Below are positions 33,722-42,877 of a DNA stretch of 48,844 nucleotides, piece after piece (positions within the stretch are counted from its first letter, which is position 1; each line of letters starts with the position of its first letter). Source of the stretch: Candidatus Ozemibacter sp. Its GTDB lineage: Bacteria; Muiribacteriota; Ozemobacteria; Ozemobacterales; Ozemobacteraceae. The stretch covers positions 1 through 48,844 of the forward strand of contig JASURT010000002.1 of the NCBI GenBank assembly GCA_030446435.1, given 5' to 3'. The notes below the pieces were generated by a model that saw only the letters and a list, made by a program, of their open reading frames with translations, made no database searches and had not been told where the DNA came from. Position numbers and translations under genes: made by a program.

Positions 33722-34759
33722 TCAGACTCCGTAATGATAGTGAAGAAGAATTTCGGGCTGCTTGCCCGTAAGCTTCTGCCAGTTTGCAGAGATATTATCA
33801 TAAATTTCCGGCCGGTAAATTTTTCGGCCAATGAAAAAATCATGGGTTTGCTCTGAAAACCCTTTTTTATAGCGAAAAAGTCCGTCTTCAGCTTTGTCGT
33901 TCAGGCCACCCCCGAGATGCAGAATGCTTTTGCCGCTTTTATTGGCTTCTTCGGCAACTTTTAACATCAGATAGTCATTTGGCCGCAAATGCAGCAAAGA
34001 ACTTTCTGAACAGCCTAGATGATAGTGATAACTCAGGCTGTCTTTTAAGAAGATACCCGCCGCCGCCAAATTTCCTTCAGCGGTTCTTGCAGCTTTGATA
34101 ACGAAATTATGCGGACATTGGCGCTGAATCTCTGCAAAATAGGCATCGCTGAAAAAATAGTATTCGTCGGCCCGCAGCTCGTTCATGGTTTTTCGGTAAA
34201 GAAGCCTGAATTCTTCAAGCGAACAATCGCTTATTTGCAGTCCTGATTTTACAGCGTTATTGAAGTTGCGACGCTTTGCCGAAGTACAACCCTTGAGGAT
34301 CTGGGGCAGACCCGAGCTGGTATCGATGCTGACCGTAGTTCTGTTTTTTGAAATCCTGGCAAAATTTTCACAGAAACGATGATTTTCGATAAAGGGGTTG
34401 AAACGAATGAATTCTGCCACTATCGAGTTATTTGAACACCAGCTTGCAAAACTTTGTTGAAAGGCAGAAATCGCTTTCTGATCAGGGTTACGCAAATAGG
34501 GGCCGCCGTAACCATAGGGCGTTTCAATGTCAAACATTTCTCCGAGCCCGTAAACAGCCGGAATGGCCTTGAGAAGAAAAGGGTAAAACGCCACCACCTT
34601 ATCTTTTTCGCTGAAAATCAGCGCGGTGGGCAGCCCTTCATGGTTCGCATGCGAAAGTTTGAAATAGGCAAATTCATAATAGGCCTTACCAAAAAAATCA
34701 GGCAGCGAGTTAAGGGCATTGTTCCAGGCTTCGCCGGTTGTGCATTGCTCTACGATCAA
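33722..34759 (-). CDS. FemAB/GNAT-like acyltransferase
   Basis: A 345-residue protein of the FemAB (BioF2-like) group of GNAT transferases. The end has the typical LHLGGGLNDKAEDGLFRYKKGF followed by a short tail; the region FKLSHANHEGLPTALIFSEKDKVVAFYPF forms the first GNAT half. No ATG lies near the 5' end. The best start is TTG at 34759, since GGAG lies 9 bases upstream and TTG follows the neuB stop by one base. In related sugar clusters such proteins add amino acids or acyl groups to a sugar or peptide; the target is unknown. Confidence 0.8.
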   Translation of the reverse strand: MIVEQCTTGEAWNNALNSLPDFFGKAYYEFAYFKLSHANHEGLPTALIFSEKDKVVAFYPFLLKAIPAVYGLGEMFDIETPYGYGGPYLRNPDQKAISAFQQSFASWCSNNSIVAEFIRFNPFIENHRFCENFARISKNRTTVSIDTSSGLPQILKGCTSAKRRNFNNAVKSGLQISDCSLEEFRLLYRKTMNELRADEYYFFSDAYFAEIQRQCPHNFVIKAARTAEGNLAAAGIFLKDSLSYHYHLGCSESSLLHLRPNDYLMLKVAEEANKSGKSILHLGGGLNDKAEDGLFRYKKGFSEQTHDFFIGRKIYRPEIYDNISANWQKLTGKQPEILLHYHYGV

Positions 34760-34760
34760 A

Positions 34761-35792
34761 TCAGGCAACTCCGTCAAGGTCTTCCCAGTTGATTGGCTGG
34801 TCGGGTTCAATTTCGCATTTACTTTTTCGCCCGGTAAGCAGGGGCATAAATTCGGGTGCGATACCTGTGGCTGGTCTTTTGCAGCAAAGATTGTCGATGG
34901 TCAGTCTTTCGCCTGCCGAGATTTTATTTTTGGCACAAATGCTTCGTCTGACTAAAAGACGATTTTTCTTTTCTGATTCTGTGGCGCATTTAACAGGCGA
35001 ACCAAGCATCGCAGTGGTTTTTCTGACTGCATCAACAAGGTTTTTTAGCTGAACCGGATTCAACGAAGCGGCGTGGTCAGGGCCTGGAAGGCTCTGGTCG
35101 AGAGTAAAATGCTTTTCGATGATGTTGGCGCCGAGAGCTGTGGCTGCTATGGCTGCTTCGATGCCGACACTGTGATCAGAAAGGCCGACGGGCAAAGCAA
35201 AACTATTGGCCAGGGTCTGCATTGCCCTGAGATTTATTTCATCTGCCGGGGCAGGGTATTCGGTGGTGCAATGCAAAAGAATGATTTCAGGGCAGCCGCT
35301 TTCTTCAAGAGTGCTGATCGCTTTTTCAACTTCACCGATATCACTCATGCCGGTTGATAGAAGGGTCGGAAGTTTTTTTGCACCGATTTTTGCAAGAAAA
35401 GGCAGGTTGGTGATTTCGCCCGACGCAATCTTGATTGCTTCAACCCCAATGCTGCAAAGAAACTCAAGACTTTCTTCTCCGTCGGGGGTCGAGAGAAAGC
35501 CAAGCCCAAGCTCTTCGGCCCTGGCTTTCAATTTAATAAAATCTGCAAAGCGAAGCTCGAGCTTTTGCAGTAATTCAAACTGATTCGCTGCGCCGACCTG
35601 CTTCTGATATTCGGCTGTACCACTATAACTTGAAGCACATTCATAAGCTTTGAAAGTTTGAAATTTAATCAGGTCGGCCCCTGCTTCTGCTGCCGCTTCG
35701 ATCAGCTTCATCGCCAAATCGGGGTTGCCGTTATGATTGACCCCGGCTTCTGCTATGATCAAGGGGCTTTGTCTGAATTTTGTCATGAACAT
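34761..35792 (-). CDS. legI: NeuB/LegI-type nonulosonic acid synthase
   Basis: A 343-residue protein of the sialic acid synthase family. It has the NeuB barrel (IIAEAGVNHNGNPDLAMKLI, GADLIKFQTFK, IKIASGEI, LPVGLSDHSVG, EKHFTLDQSLPGPDHAASL) and a C-terminal antifreeze-like SAF domain (RSICAKNKISAGERL). It condenses a hexosamine-derived sugar with PEP to a 9-carbon acid. Specificity for a legionaminic-type acid is inferred from the LegB and PtmE-like neighbours; a sialic acid synthase role is an alternative. It starts one base after the legB stop. Confidence 0.82.
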   Translation of the reverse strand: MFMTKFRQSPLIIAEAGVNHNGNPDLAMKLIEAAAEAGADLIKFQTFKAYECASSYSGTAEYQKQVGAANQFELLQKLELRFADFIKLKARAEELGLGFLSTPDGEESLEFLCSIGVEAIKIASGEITNLPFLAKIGAKKLPTLLSTGMSDIGEVEKAISTLEESGCPEIILLHCTTEYPAPADEINLRAMQTLANSFALPVGLSDHSVGIEAAIAATALGANIIEKHFTLDQSLPGPDHAASLNPVQLKNLVDAVRKTTAMLGSPVKCATESEKKNRLLVRRSICAKNKISAGERLTIDNLCCKRPATGIAPEFMPLLTGRKSKCEIEPDQPINWEDLDGVA

Positions 35793-35793
35793 T

Positions 35794-36798
35794 TCATTTT
35801 ACCTGGGCCTGAGTTTCAGGAAACTTGTCGAGGTTCGCTTCGATCCAGGAAATAGTTTTTTCAAGTCCTTGCTCGAAGGTAAACCCGGGTTGCCAGCCCA
35901 GTTCGTTCTGTGCCCTGTTTGAGTCGCCAATCAGACGTTCCACTTCTGAGTTATCTGGTCTGAACCTGTCGTTGGAACTGAAAAGTTCAGCTTTACTTCC
36001 GGTTAACCTCATTATGGTTTCAGCCGTGTGTTTGATGCTGAAGCCGTTGCCGGTAGCAAGGTTGTAAGGTCTTGCGTCAGGGGTGCCGTTTTCTGCAGCA
36101 GCAATGAAACCGTTAGCGGTATCTTCGACGAAATTAAAATCTCTTACCGGGGTAAGATTGCCCAGTTTTATCTGCTTTGAAGTCAAAGCCTGCACAACTA
36201 TGGTCGGAATTACCGCCCGCATCGACTGGCGTGGACCATAAGTGTTGAAAGGTCTCACGATAATTACCGGCAGCCCGAAAGATCTGGCGTAAGACATGCC
36301 AAGCATGTCAGACGAAATCTTGCTGGCAGAGTAGGGCGATTGAGCCTGGAGCGGATGGCTTTCATTCATTGGTGTCGTCAGGGCGGTTCCGTATACTTCA
36401 GAGGTCGAAGTCAGAACTATTCGCTTTAATTTATGATTTGCAGCGCATTCAAGAATATTAAGGGTGCCGATCACGTTAGTATCTATATAGCTTTGCGGGG
36501 CCGAATAAGAGTAGGGTATGCCAATCAGAGCGGCCAGATGAAAAACCGCGTCGCAGCCGGCCAGAAATTTGTCGATCAGGCTTCGGTCACGCACATCTCC
36601 GAAAACGATCTGAAGATTTTTGTGCTGATTGCCGCTTAACCAGCCGGCGTCTGAACGACTATTGTAGCGCGCAAGCGCTTTGACCCGTGCCCCACGCTCA
36701 AGCAGAGCTTCAGTTAAATGGCTGCCGATAAAGCCGGCAGCGCCTGTGACTGCGATCAGTTTGTCTTTTACGTTAAAATTGTCAATATTCATATTCAT
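35794..36798 (-). CDS. legB: LegB-like NAD-dependent sugar 4,6-dehydratase
   Basis: A 334-residue extended SDR protein. Motifs are VTGAAGFIGSHLTEALL (NAD site), FHLAALIGIPYSY, TSTSEVYGTA, and YSASK (Tyr-Lys pair). The closest pattern is the LegB group acting on GDP-GlcNAc, recognised by the PYSY and SPYSASKISSD phrases. It makes a 4-keto-6-deoxy sugar for nonulosonic acid synthesis. It overlaps the nucleotidyltransferase gene by 17 bases. Confidence 0.8.
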   Translation of the reverse strand: MNMNIDNFNVKDKLIAVTGAAGFIGSHLTEALLERGARVKALARYNSRSDAGWLSGNQHKNLQIVFGDVRDRSLIDKFLAGCDAVFHLAALIGIPYSYSAPQSYIDTNVIGTLNILECAANHKLKRIVLTSTSEVYGTALTTPMNESHPLQAQSPYSASKISSDMLGMSYARSFGLPVIIVRPFNTYGPRQSMRAVIPTIVVQALTSKQIKLGNLTPVRDFNFVEDTANGFIAAAENGTPDARPYNLATGNGFSIKHTAETIMRLTGSKAELFSSNDRFRPDNSEVERLIGDSNRAQNELGWQPGFTFEQGLEKTISWIEANLDKFPETQAQVK

Positions 36799-37843
36799 GG
36801 TTTATTTCTGCGAAGATTTCTCTGGCTTTGAAGTAATCCTGAGGGTTGCCGATGTCGAGCCAGAATTCAGATACCGGGTAGCAGCTGACTCCTTTCGCTG
36901 ATCCGGTAGCAAGTTTAATCAAATCGGGCATATCGAATTTTTCGCCTGTGGGAATCTGCTGTAGCATTTCTGGTTCGAGAACATAAATCCCGGCGTTGAT
37001 AAAAATGCTTTGTGAAGGTTTCTCTTCAATGTCGAGAAGCTGATCTCCCTTAAGGTTAACCACTCCGTAAGGAATCTGAAAGTTGAATTCGCGAGTGCAC
37101 ACCGTAATCGGTTTGCCGGCTGTCTGATGATATTCTAACAAGTTACCAAAATTGACCGGCGAAAGAATATCTCCATTCATGACCACAAATGGGTTCGCCG
37201 GCGTTTCCGGCAGCAGCGAAAGGGCACCGGCGGTGCCAAGAAAACCTTCTTCTTTGATGAATTCAATTTTAACGCCTTGAACCGGATTGCGCTGAAAATG
37301 CTTGATGATCATTTCAGCCCGGTAGTTAACCGAAATGAAAACCTTTTCGAAACCGTGACGGCGCAGTTGTTCTACGATCAGAGAGATTATTGGCCGGTTG
37401 CCGACCGGTAACAGGGGCTTTGGTATATCTCTTGTAAGCTCGCCAAGTCTTGAGCCAAGGCCGCCGGCCATTATTACCGCAAAGTTTTCGCGGGGTTTGC
37501 GGGCGATAAGATCTTTAAGCAATACCAGCCTCAAAACTTTTCCATCGCGGTCGATAATTGGCAAATGCTTGATCGAGCGATTCGTCATGATGAAAAGTAA
37601 CTCATCGTCAGGGGTTGCAAGATCTGCAACAATGGGGTTTCGGTTCATCAGCTTTTCTATCGGGCTTTGCAATTCTGCGCCGTTGATCAGGCCGCGTCTG
37701 ATGTCGCCGTCGGTTACGGTGCCGATAAGCTTTTGCCGTTCATCTACCACCAAAGCTATTTCAAGAGCCGTATCATCGATTATTTTCAGGGTTTCCAGAA
37801 TGGTGGTGCTGGTTTTGATGAATATCTTTTCTGTTTCTACCAT
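36782..37843 (-). CDS. CBS-domain nucleotidyltransferase (PtmE-like)
   Basis: A 353-residue protein. Residues 1-115 are two CBS domains, followed by a nucleotidyltransferase of the NTP_transferase family: MAGGLGSRLGELTRDIPKPL (nucleotide loop), YRAEMIIKHF, VMNGDILSPV, and EEKPSQSIFINAGIYVLEP. It is similar to PtmE, which makes GDP-glucosamine in the legionaminic acid pathway of Campylobacter. CBS domains suggest control by an adenine nucleotide. Placed just before legB and legI, it fits the first step of the same pathway. Confidence 0.8.
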   Translation of the reverse strand: MVETEKIFIKTSTTILETLKIIDDTALEIALVVDERQKLIGTVTDGDIRRGLINGAELQSPIEKLMNRNPIVADLATPDDELLFIMTNRSIKHLPIIDRDGKVLRLVLLKDLIARKPRENFAVIMAGGLGSRLGELTRDIPKPLLPVGNRPIISLIVEQLRRHGFEKVFISVNYRAEMIIKHFQRNPVQGVKIEFIKEEGFLGTAGALSLLPETPANPFVVMNGDILSPVNFGNLLEYHQTAGKPITVCTREFNFQIPYGVVNLKGDQLLDIEEKPSQSIFINAGIYVLEPEMLQQIPTGEKFDMPDLIKLATGSAKGVSCYPVSEFWLDIGNPQDYFKAREIFAEINHEYEY

Positions 37844-37845
37844 TT

Positions 37846-38409
37846 CTATTTTCTGCTCCTGGAAACGTGCTGGGGATTTTTCAGCAATTCTTCAATGCTG
37901 ACCGGCAAAAATCCTGCTAGTTTGGGGCTTCCTCCGGGCTTTTTGAATCCCATGAAGATAGGCACATGCTTTAACTGAAAAGAGTATACCTGAATTTGTT
38001 CGCGTTGCCGATCTTTGTTCCAGAAATCGGCAAAATAATCTGCCAGGTCGGCGCCAGGCCGGCAATAAGCCGGGTCATACACTTTCCCTTCAAAGATCAA
38101 GAAGCTGTGATATGGCCAATAACCTTTAAGTTGAAAGGTCATTTTTTCTCTGGCCGGCTCGAGGGGGCTTTCTTTGAAGTCGGGTTTGATAAGAATCACG
38201 ATTCTGGCTGTTCTGGTGTCAATTTTGTTATCGAGAAGAATCGAGTAAAAATCTGTGCTATGGCTGATATAGCTGCCTCTGGCTAACTCTTTTTTTGACA
38301 TGCTGCCGGTAAACTGGCGGTAAAGTCTTTCAACATCAGCATATGCAGATATGGGCAAAAAGATTGAGATTATCGTGAGTAAAATGAAGTTTTTCGGGAA
38401 AATTTTCAT
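37846..38409 (-). CDS. Exported protein of unknown family
   Basis: A 187-residue protein with a signal peptide (residues 1-24, ending ISAYA). The mature part has no recognised domain. A His and Asp are placed as in some papain- or transglutaminase-like folds (YHSFLIFEGKVYDPAYC), but no upstream cysteine is visible, so this is only a weak hint. It stops 3 bases before the CBS-nucleotidyltransferase gene and probably heads the operon. Confidence 0.65.
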   Translation of the reverse strand: MKIFPKNFILLTIISIFLPISAYADVERLYRQFTGSMSKKELARGSYISHSTDFYSILLDNKIDTRTARIVILIKPDFKESPLEPAREKMTFQLKGYWPYHSFLIFEGKVYDPAYCRPGADLADYFADFWNKDRQREQIQVYSFQLKHVPIFMGFKKPGGSPKLAGFLPVSIEELLKNPQHVSRSRK

Positions 38410-38478
38410 CAGGGTCGAGTCTCGTTAGTTTGGCTTTGAATTTTGAAGATACCAGAAAGAAAGCGGCAGGTAAATAAC

Positions 38479-38507
38479 TTGAAGTTAAGAGCTGGTGATT
38501 CTATAAT
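38479..38507 (+). promoter_or_regulatory. Promoter of the DUF362 operon
   Basis: TTGAAG (38479-38484), 17-base spacer, TATAAT (38502-38507). Transcription would start near 38514, leaving a short leader with AGAGGAG before the ATG. Confidence 0.75.
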
Positions 38508-38531
38508 TACATCAATTAGAGGAGAAATATT

Positions 38532-39866
38532 ATGGCCAGATCTAAAGTAGCAATTTTAAGAACCAGCCCGGCAACAGTTTTACACGATTATCACAAGCTT
38601 CTTAATCTTGCCGGCTATCAGGATGTAATTGCGAAAGACAAAGACACAGCTTTAAAAATAAATATTTCCTGGCATTTTTTCTTTCCAGGAGCTTCAACTA
38701 CTCCATGGCAGCTCGAAGGTGTAATTCGCGCGATGAAAAAAGATGGCTATGACCCGTCTTTGATTCACGGCTGCCATAATCGCACAGTTGTAATTGACAG
38801 TCATCTTGGCGAACGAGAAAACAAGCATATCGACGTGATCGAAGCGCACAACCTTAGAAATGTTCATCTTTACGAAGGTGAAGAATGGGTAAACGTCAGA
38901 GATGCCGTCGGTGACCTGCACAAAGAATTTCTTTGCCTCAACGAGGTTTATCCAAATGGTTTTTCGATTCCAAAAAGATTCATCGGCGAAAACATCATTC
39001 ATCTGCCAACGGTAAAGACTCATGTTTTCACCACCACAACCGGTGCGATGAAAAACGCTTTTGGTGGCCTTTTGAACGAGCATCGTCACTGGACTCACCC
39101 GGTTATACATGAAACCCTGGTCGATCTTTTGATGATTCAAAAAAAGATTCACCCCGGCGTTTTTGCCGTTATGGATGGAACTTTCGCTGGTGACGGCCCG
39201 GGGCCGAGATGTATGAACCCCAGGGTCAGAAACGTCATTCTCGCTTCTGCCGATCAGGTCGCAATCGATGCGGTTGCCGCGTCATTGATGGGTTTTGACC
39301 CTCTTAAAGATTGCAAATACATTCGTCTTGCTCATGAAATGGGGCTTGGCTGTGGTGATGTAAACGAAATAGAATTAGTCGGTGATCTCGATGCTGCCAA
39401 AGAAAACTGGCATTTCGAAGGTCCGTTCAAAGAAATGACTTTTGCATCTCGACAACAGCATAAAATTTATTGGGGTCCACTGAAGAAGCCGATTGAGTGG
39501 TCTTTGAAAACCTGGCTTGCGCCGTGGGCTTACATTGCTTCGGTAGTTTACCATGATATGTTCTGGTATCCGGTCGAAGGTAAAAAACGCTTGTATCATA
39601 TGCTTAAAACCCCCTGGGGCAGATTGTTCGACAACTGGGAGCTATTGCAACCAGACGCAGATGGCAATGGTTACCCCGACCTTGGCCCAACTGAAAGACG
39701 AATGAAGCTAACTCCTGGTCATATTCTCGAGGTTCTTCGTTTGATAGGCATGGCCATAAAAGAGTCCCCCGAATGGAAAAAACCACAGGGAAAGTTAAGT
39801 TGTGCTGCCAGTTGTCTCGGCCCTTCATGCCAGACGATAGATTGTTTGAACAAGGAGAAGAAGTAA
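38532..39866 (+). CDS. DUF362-domain protein
   Basis: A 444-residue protein of the DUF362 family. Seen are KINISWHFFFPG, NIIHLPTVKTHVFTTTTGAMKN, FAVMDGTFAGDGPGPRCM and the ASADQVAIDAVAA segment. The C-terminus has four Cys (SCAASCLGPSCQTIDC), which could bind a metal or iron-sulfur cluster, but is not a standard ferredoxin motif. AGAGGAG precedes the ATG. The family's function is not well known; some members occur with iron-sulfur or redox proteins. Confidence 0.8.
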   Translation: MARSKVAILRTSPATVLHDYHKLLNLAGYQDVIAKDKDTALKINISWHFFFPGASTTPWQLEGVIRAMKKDGYDPSLIHGCHNRTVVIDSHLGERENKHIDVIEAHNLRNVHLYEGEEWVNVRDAVGDLHKEFLCLNEVYPNGFSIPKRFIGENIIHLPTVKTHVFTTTTGAMKNAFGGLLNEHRHWTHPVIHETLVDLLMIQKKIHPGVFAVMDGTFAGDGPGPRCMNPRVRNVILASADQVAIDAVAASLMGFDPLKDCKYIRLAHEMGLGCGDVNEIELVGDLDAAKENWHFEGPFKEMTFASRQQHKIYWGPLKKPIEWSLKTWLAPWAYIASVVYHDMFWYPVEGKKRLYHMLKTPWGRLFDNWELLQPDADGNGYPDLGPTERRMKLTPGHILEVLRLIGMAIKESPEWKKPQGKLSCAASCLGPSCQTIDCLNKEKK

Positions 39867-39869
39867 CAG

Positions 39870-40106
39870 ATGGGTGCTTTTTTCGTATTAACCGGAACCC
39901 TATTGCTTATGGCCAGCGCGATCTGGATTATCGGCGAAGTGCTGAAGCATGACGTATTTATGGGGGCTCTGGCGTTATTTGCTTTTCCGATTTTCAGTAT
40001 TTACTGGACATTTTTTGTAGATTACGCAAAATGCCACATTCCTTTTTTTATAGGCCTTGGCGGAGCTTTGCTCGTTCTTGTAGGCCTGGGTTTTGGCTTG
40101 GCATAA
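39870..40106 (+). CDS. Small membrane protein
   Basis: A 78-residue protein with three hydrophobic helices (about 1-23, 28-48 and 55-78). No known family. AAGGAG lies in front, and it starts 3 bases after the DUF362 stop, so the two are probably translated together. Confidence 0.7.
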   Translation: MGAFFVLTGTLLLMASAIWIIGEVLKHDVFMGALALFAFPIFSIYWTFFVDYAKCHIPFFIGLGGALLVLVGLGFGLA

Positions 40107-40121
40107 ACCAGGGAGGCTGTT

Positions 40122-40448
40122 TTGAGCAGTTACAATTTAAGAATCGATGTTTTAAAGAATGACGAAAACGGAATCGAGCTGAAGCTGACTGGCGAACTCG
40201 ATCAGCTTACCGTAAGAGATTTGAAAGAAAAGCTTCAGGAACTGACCGCAGACATGACCCCAAGTCTGACTGTCGATCTTTCAGAAATCGAGTTCATGGC
40301 CAGTGCAGGCTTGTCAGTTTTTGCCTATTACCATGAACTTTATCAGAACAATGCAGTTGGCCAGATTTTAAAGATCACCAACTGCTCTGACAGCGTAATG
40401 AGGGTTTTCAAGCTTACCAAAATGGACAAAATTTTCAATGTAAGCTGA
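40122..40448 (+). CDS. STAS-domain (anti-anti-sigma type) protein
   Basis: A 108-residue protein of the SpoIIAA/RsbV type. The phosphorylation motif is seen as LSEIEFMASAGLSVF, with Ser in the ASAGL position of the usual D-S-SG-L loop. It starts with TTG at 40122, supported by GGGAGG 5 bases upstream. No anti-sigma kinase or sigma factor is next to it, so its partner is elsewhere. A terminator follows. Confidence 0.85.
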   Translation: MSSYNLRIDVLKNDENGIELKLTGELDQLTVRDLKEKLQELTADMTPSLTVDLSEIEFMASAGLSVFAYYHELYQNNAVGQILKITNCSDSVMRVFKLTKMDKIFNVS

Positions 40449-40470
40449 AACCAAAGCATTATACAAAAAA

Positions 40471-40511
40471 ACAAGGCTCATTTCGAACCGGTCGAGAGCC
40501 TTGTTTTTTTT
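40471..40511. terminator. Bidirectional terminator after the STAS gene
   Basis: Stem ACAAGGCTC / GAGCCTTGT with eight T on the plus side and an A run on the other. Confidence 0.85.
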
Positions 40512-40613
40512 GCTGAAATTCTGAATCGCCTTTAATTTGGTGCAAGTCGCCGGATTGCTTATCTTAGCGGCAATACGCATTTTTGCATGGCGACCGCACA
40601 GTTTCGGCAGGGG

Positions 40614-42731
40614 CTAGAATTTTATATTGAGAAACTTGAAGATAAAGGCATATTCGAAAGCAATTTCCTTAAGGTAGTCGTAGCGGCCTGATGCGCCGGC
40701 ATGCCCTGCATCCATATTGGTTTTGAGCAGAAGAAAATTTTTGTCAGTTTTGTTTGCGCGCAATTTTGCGACGAATTTTGCCGGCTCCCAGTATGAGACT
40801 CTTGGGTCGTTAAGGCCTGCTGTGACAAGCATGGTTGGATAGTCCTGGGCTTTCACATTGTCATACGGCGAGTAAGAAAGCATGTATTCGAAATATTCCT
40901 TGTCGTTGGGGTTGCCCCATTCTTCGTATTCTTCACGAACCAGCGGCAAACTCGGATCACTCATGGTATTGATAACGTCTACGAAAGGAACGTCGGCAAT
41001 CACCAGTTTGAAAAGGTCAGGTCGCATATTTGCCACCGCGCCCATCAAAAGGCCTCCGGCGCTGCCTCCGTTAATCACCAGATGCTCGTTGTCGGTGTAA
41101 TTGAGTTTGATAAGATGCTCGGCGCAGGCGATGAAGTCGGTGAAGGTATTTTTCTTTTTAAGAAGTTTGCCGTTGTCATACCAGGGCCGACCCATTTCCT
41201 GGCCACCTCTGACATGGGCGATGGCATATGTAAAACCGCGGTCGAGAAGGCTGAGTCTAATCGACGAAAAATAGGGGTCAAAAGAAGAGCCATATGAACC
41301 GTAAGCGGTAAGGTAAAGTGGCGCAGCTCGTCGATGCTGGTCTTTTCGGTGTATGAGAGAAATTGGAATTCTCGTCTGGTCTGAAGCAATGGCATAGATT
41401 CTTTCAGATATATAATCAGACGATTTGAATGAGCCAAGAACTTCATATTGCTTTTTCAACTCGGCTTTTCCGGTGCTGAGATTGTAGTCGAAAACAGATT
41501 CGGGAGTGGTTAAAGAAGTGTAGCGATAGCGAATGGTGTCGGTATCGTATTCAGGGTTAGAGTCAAGATTAACACTGTAAACTGCTTCTTCGAATTCTAT
41601 GGGTTTGAATTTGCCAGAATTCAGGTCGAAAAAGCGAATTTTCTGCAAGCCTTCATCGCGTTCAGAAATGACGATATGTCTGGCGAAAGCGTCGATGTCA
41701 TCGATCAGAACAGTGGGGCGATGATCGATAAAGAGTTGCCAGTTTTCGGGCTCAATCTTATTGTCGGGGGTTTTGTAGACTTTAAAATTGACAGCATTGT
41801 CATTCGTAATGATATAAAAATCTGAACCCTGGTGCACAAGGCCATATTCAATATTTTTCTGACGGGATCTGAAAACTTTGAAATCATCGTCGGGTTTCAG
41901 AGCGTCGAGAAAACGAACTTCTGACGATGTGGTGCTGTTGGAATCAATGAATATGAATTTTTTGTCGCGGGTTTTGCTGACTCCGGTCCAGAACTGGCCG
42001 TCTTTTTCATGGTAAACCAGCTTGTCTTTTTCGACCGGGGTACCGAGCTTGTGCTTCATGATTCTGTCTGCGCGGCCAGTCTCGTCCATCAGGGTGTAGA
42101 AAACGGTTTTGTTGTCTTCGGCCCAGACAACTCCATAGGTGGTTGAAGCGACAACTTCAGAAAATTCGATGGCGGTTTCGAGGTTGAGAAAATGAAGCTC
42201 GAATTTTTCAGCGCCGGTATAGTCGACAGAATAAGCGAGAATGTTGTGATCAGGGCTTATTTTTAAAGCACCAAGCGAAAAATACGGCTTGTTTTCTGCG
42301 TATTTGTTTTCGTCAAAAATGATTTCTTCAACAGAGTTTTCTTCAAGTCGCTTTCGGCAGTGAAGTCGATACTGTTTGCCTTCTTCGGTGCGACTGTAAT
42401 AGTAGTATGGTCCGATTTTTTCAGGAACCGAGAGATCTGATTCTTTTATGCGGCTTTTCATTTCTTCGAAAAGATGGCTTTGTAGTGTTTCAGTATCTTG
42501 CATGATCGTTTTGGTGTAACGATTTTCTTCTTTCAGATATCTGATAACTTCTTGGCTTTCTTTTTCTCTTAGCCAGAAGTATGGGTCGAGAAGCTTTTTG
42601 CCATGTATTTCTCTGATTTTCACTTCGCGTTTTGCTTCAGGTGGCACAGGTTTTTCTGCGGTAGCCTGAATTGTTGAAGTTGCCAGAATCATCATCGCGG
42701 TTGTGAGAATAAATACCAGTGATACTTTCAT
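40614..42731 (-). CDS. ptrB: Exported oligopeptidase B-like serine peptidase (S9A)
   Basis: A 705-residue S9 (prolyl oligopeptidase clan) enzyme. A signal peptide (residues 1-24) suggests export, unlike cytosolic PtrB. The N-terminal beta-propeller follows (about 80-420). The catalytic triad is Ser in GGSAGG, Asp in GLNDPRVSYWEP and His in DAGHAGASGRYD. The PtrB type cleaves after basic residues; specificity is inferred. It is a single gene read away from the STN-domain gene. Confidence 0.88.
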   Translation of the reverse strand: MKVSLVFILTTAMMILATSTIQATAEKPVPPEAKREVKIREIHGKKLLDPYFWLREKESQEVIRYLKEENRYTKTIMQDTETLQSHLFEEMKSRIKESDLSVPEKIGPYYYYSRTEEGKQYRLHCRKRLEENSVEEIIFDENKYAENKPYFSLGALKISPDHNILAYSVDYTGAEKFELHFLNLETAIEFSEVVASTTYGVVWAEDNKTVFYTLMDETGRADRIMKHKLGTPVEKDKLVYHEKDGQFWTGVSKTRDKKFIFIDSNSTTSSEVRFLDALKPDDDFKVFRSRQKNIEYGLVHQGSDFYIITNDNAVNFKVYKTPDNKIEPENWQLFIDHRPTVLIDDIDAFARHIVISERDEGLQKIRFFDLNSGKFKPIEFEEAVYSVNLDSNPEYDTDTIRYRYTSLTTPESVFDYNLSTGKAELKKQYEVLGSFKSSDYISERIYAIASDQTRIPISLIHRKDQHRRAAPLYLTAYGSYGSSFDPYFSSIRLSLLDRGFTYAIAHVRGGQEMGRPWYDNGKLLKKKNTFTDFIACAEHLIKLNYTDNEHLVINGGSAGGLLMGAVANMRPDLFKLVIADVPFVDVINTMSDPSLPLVREEYEEWGNPNDKEYFEYMLSYSPYDNVKAQDYPTMLVTAGLNDPRVSYWEPAKFVAKLRANKTDKNFLLLKTNMDAGHAGASGRYDYLKEIAFEYAFIFKFLNIKF

Positions 42732-42778
42732 AATGCCCCCAGAAGGTGTTTTTGCCGTAAGTTTCGTTTTTGCTGAAT

Positions 42779-42808
42779 TTAGATTTTCAATTCAGATTAT
42801 TCTATAAT
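42779..42808 (+). promoter_or_regulatory. Promoter of the STN-domain/PrcB-like/cobO operon
   Basis: TTAGAT (42779-42784), 18-base spacer, TATAAT (42803-42808), about 65 bases before the start codon. The -35 box is weak. Confidence 0.55.
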
Positions 42809-42877
42809 AAATTATTCTCTTATGTTACATTGTTTTTGCTTAAAAGCGATTAAAGATGGTGAAAGGACCTGATTAAA

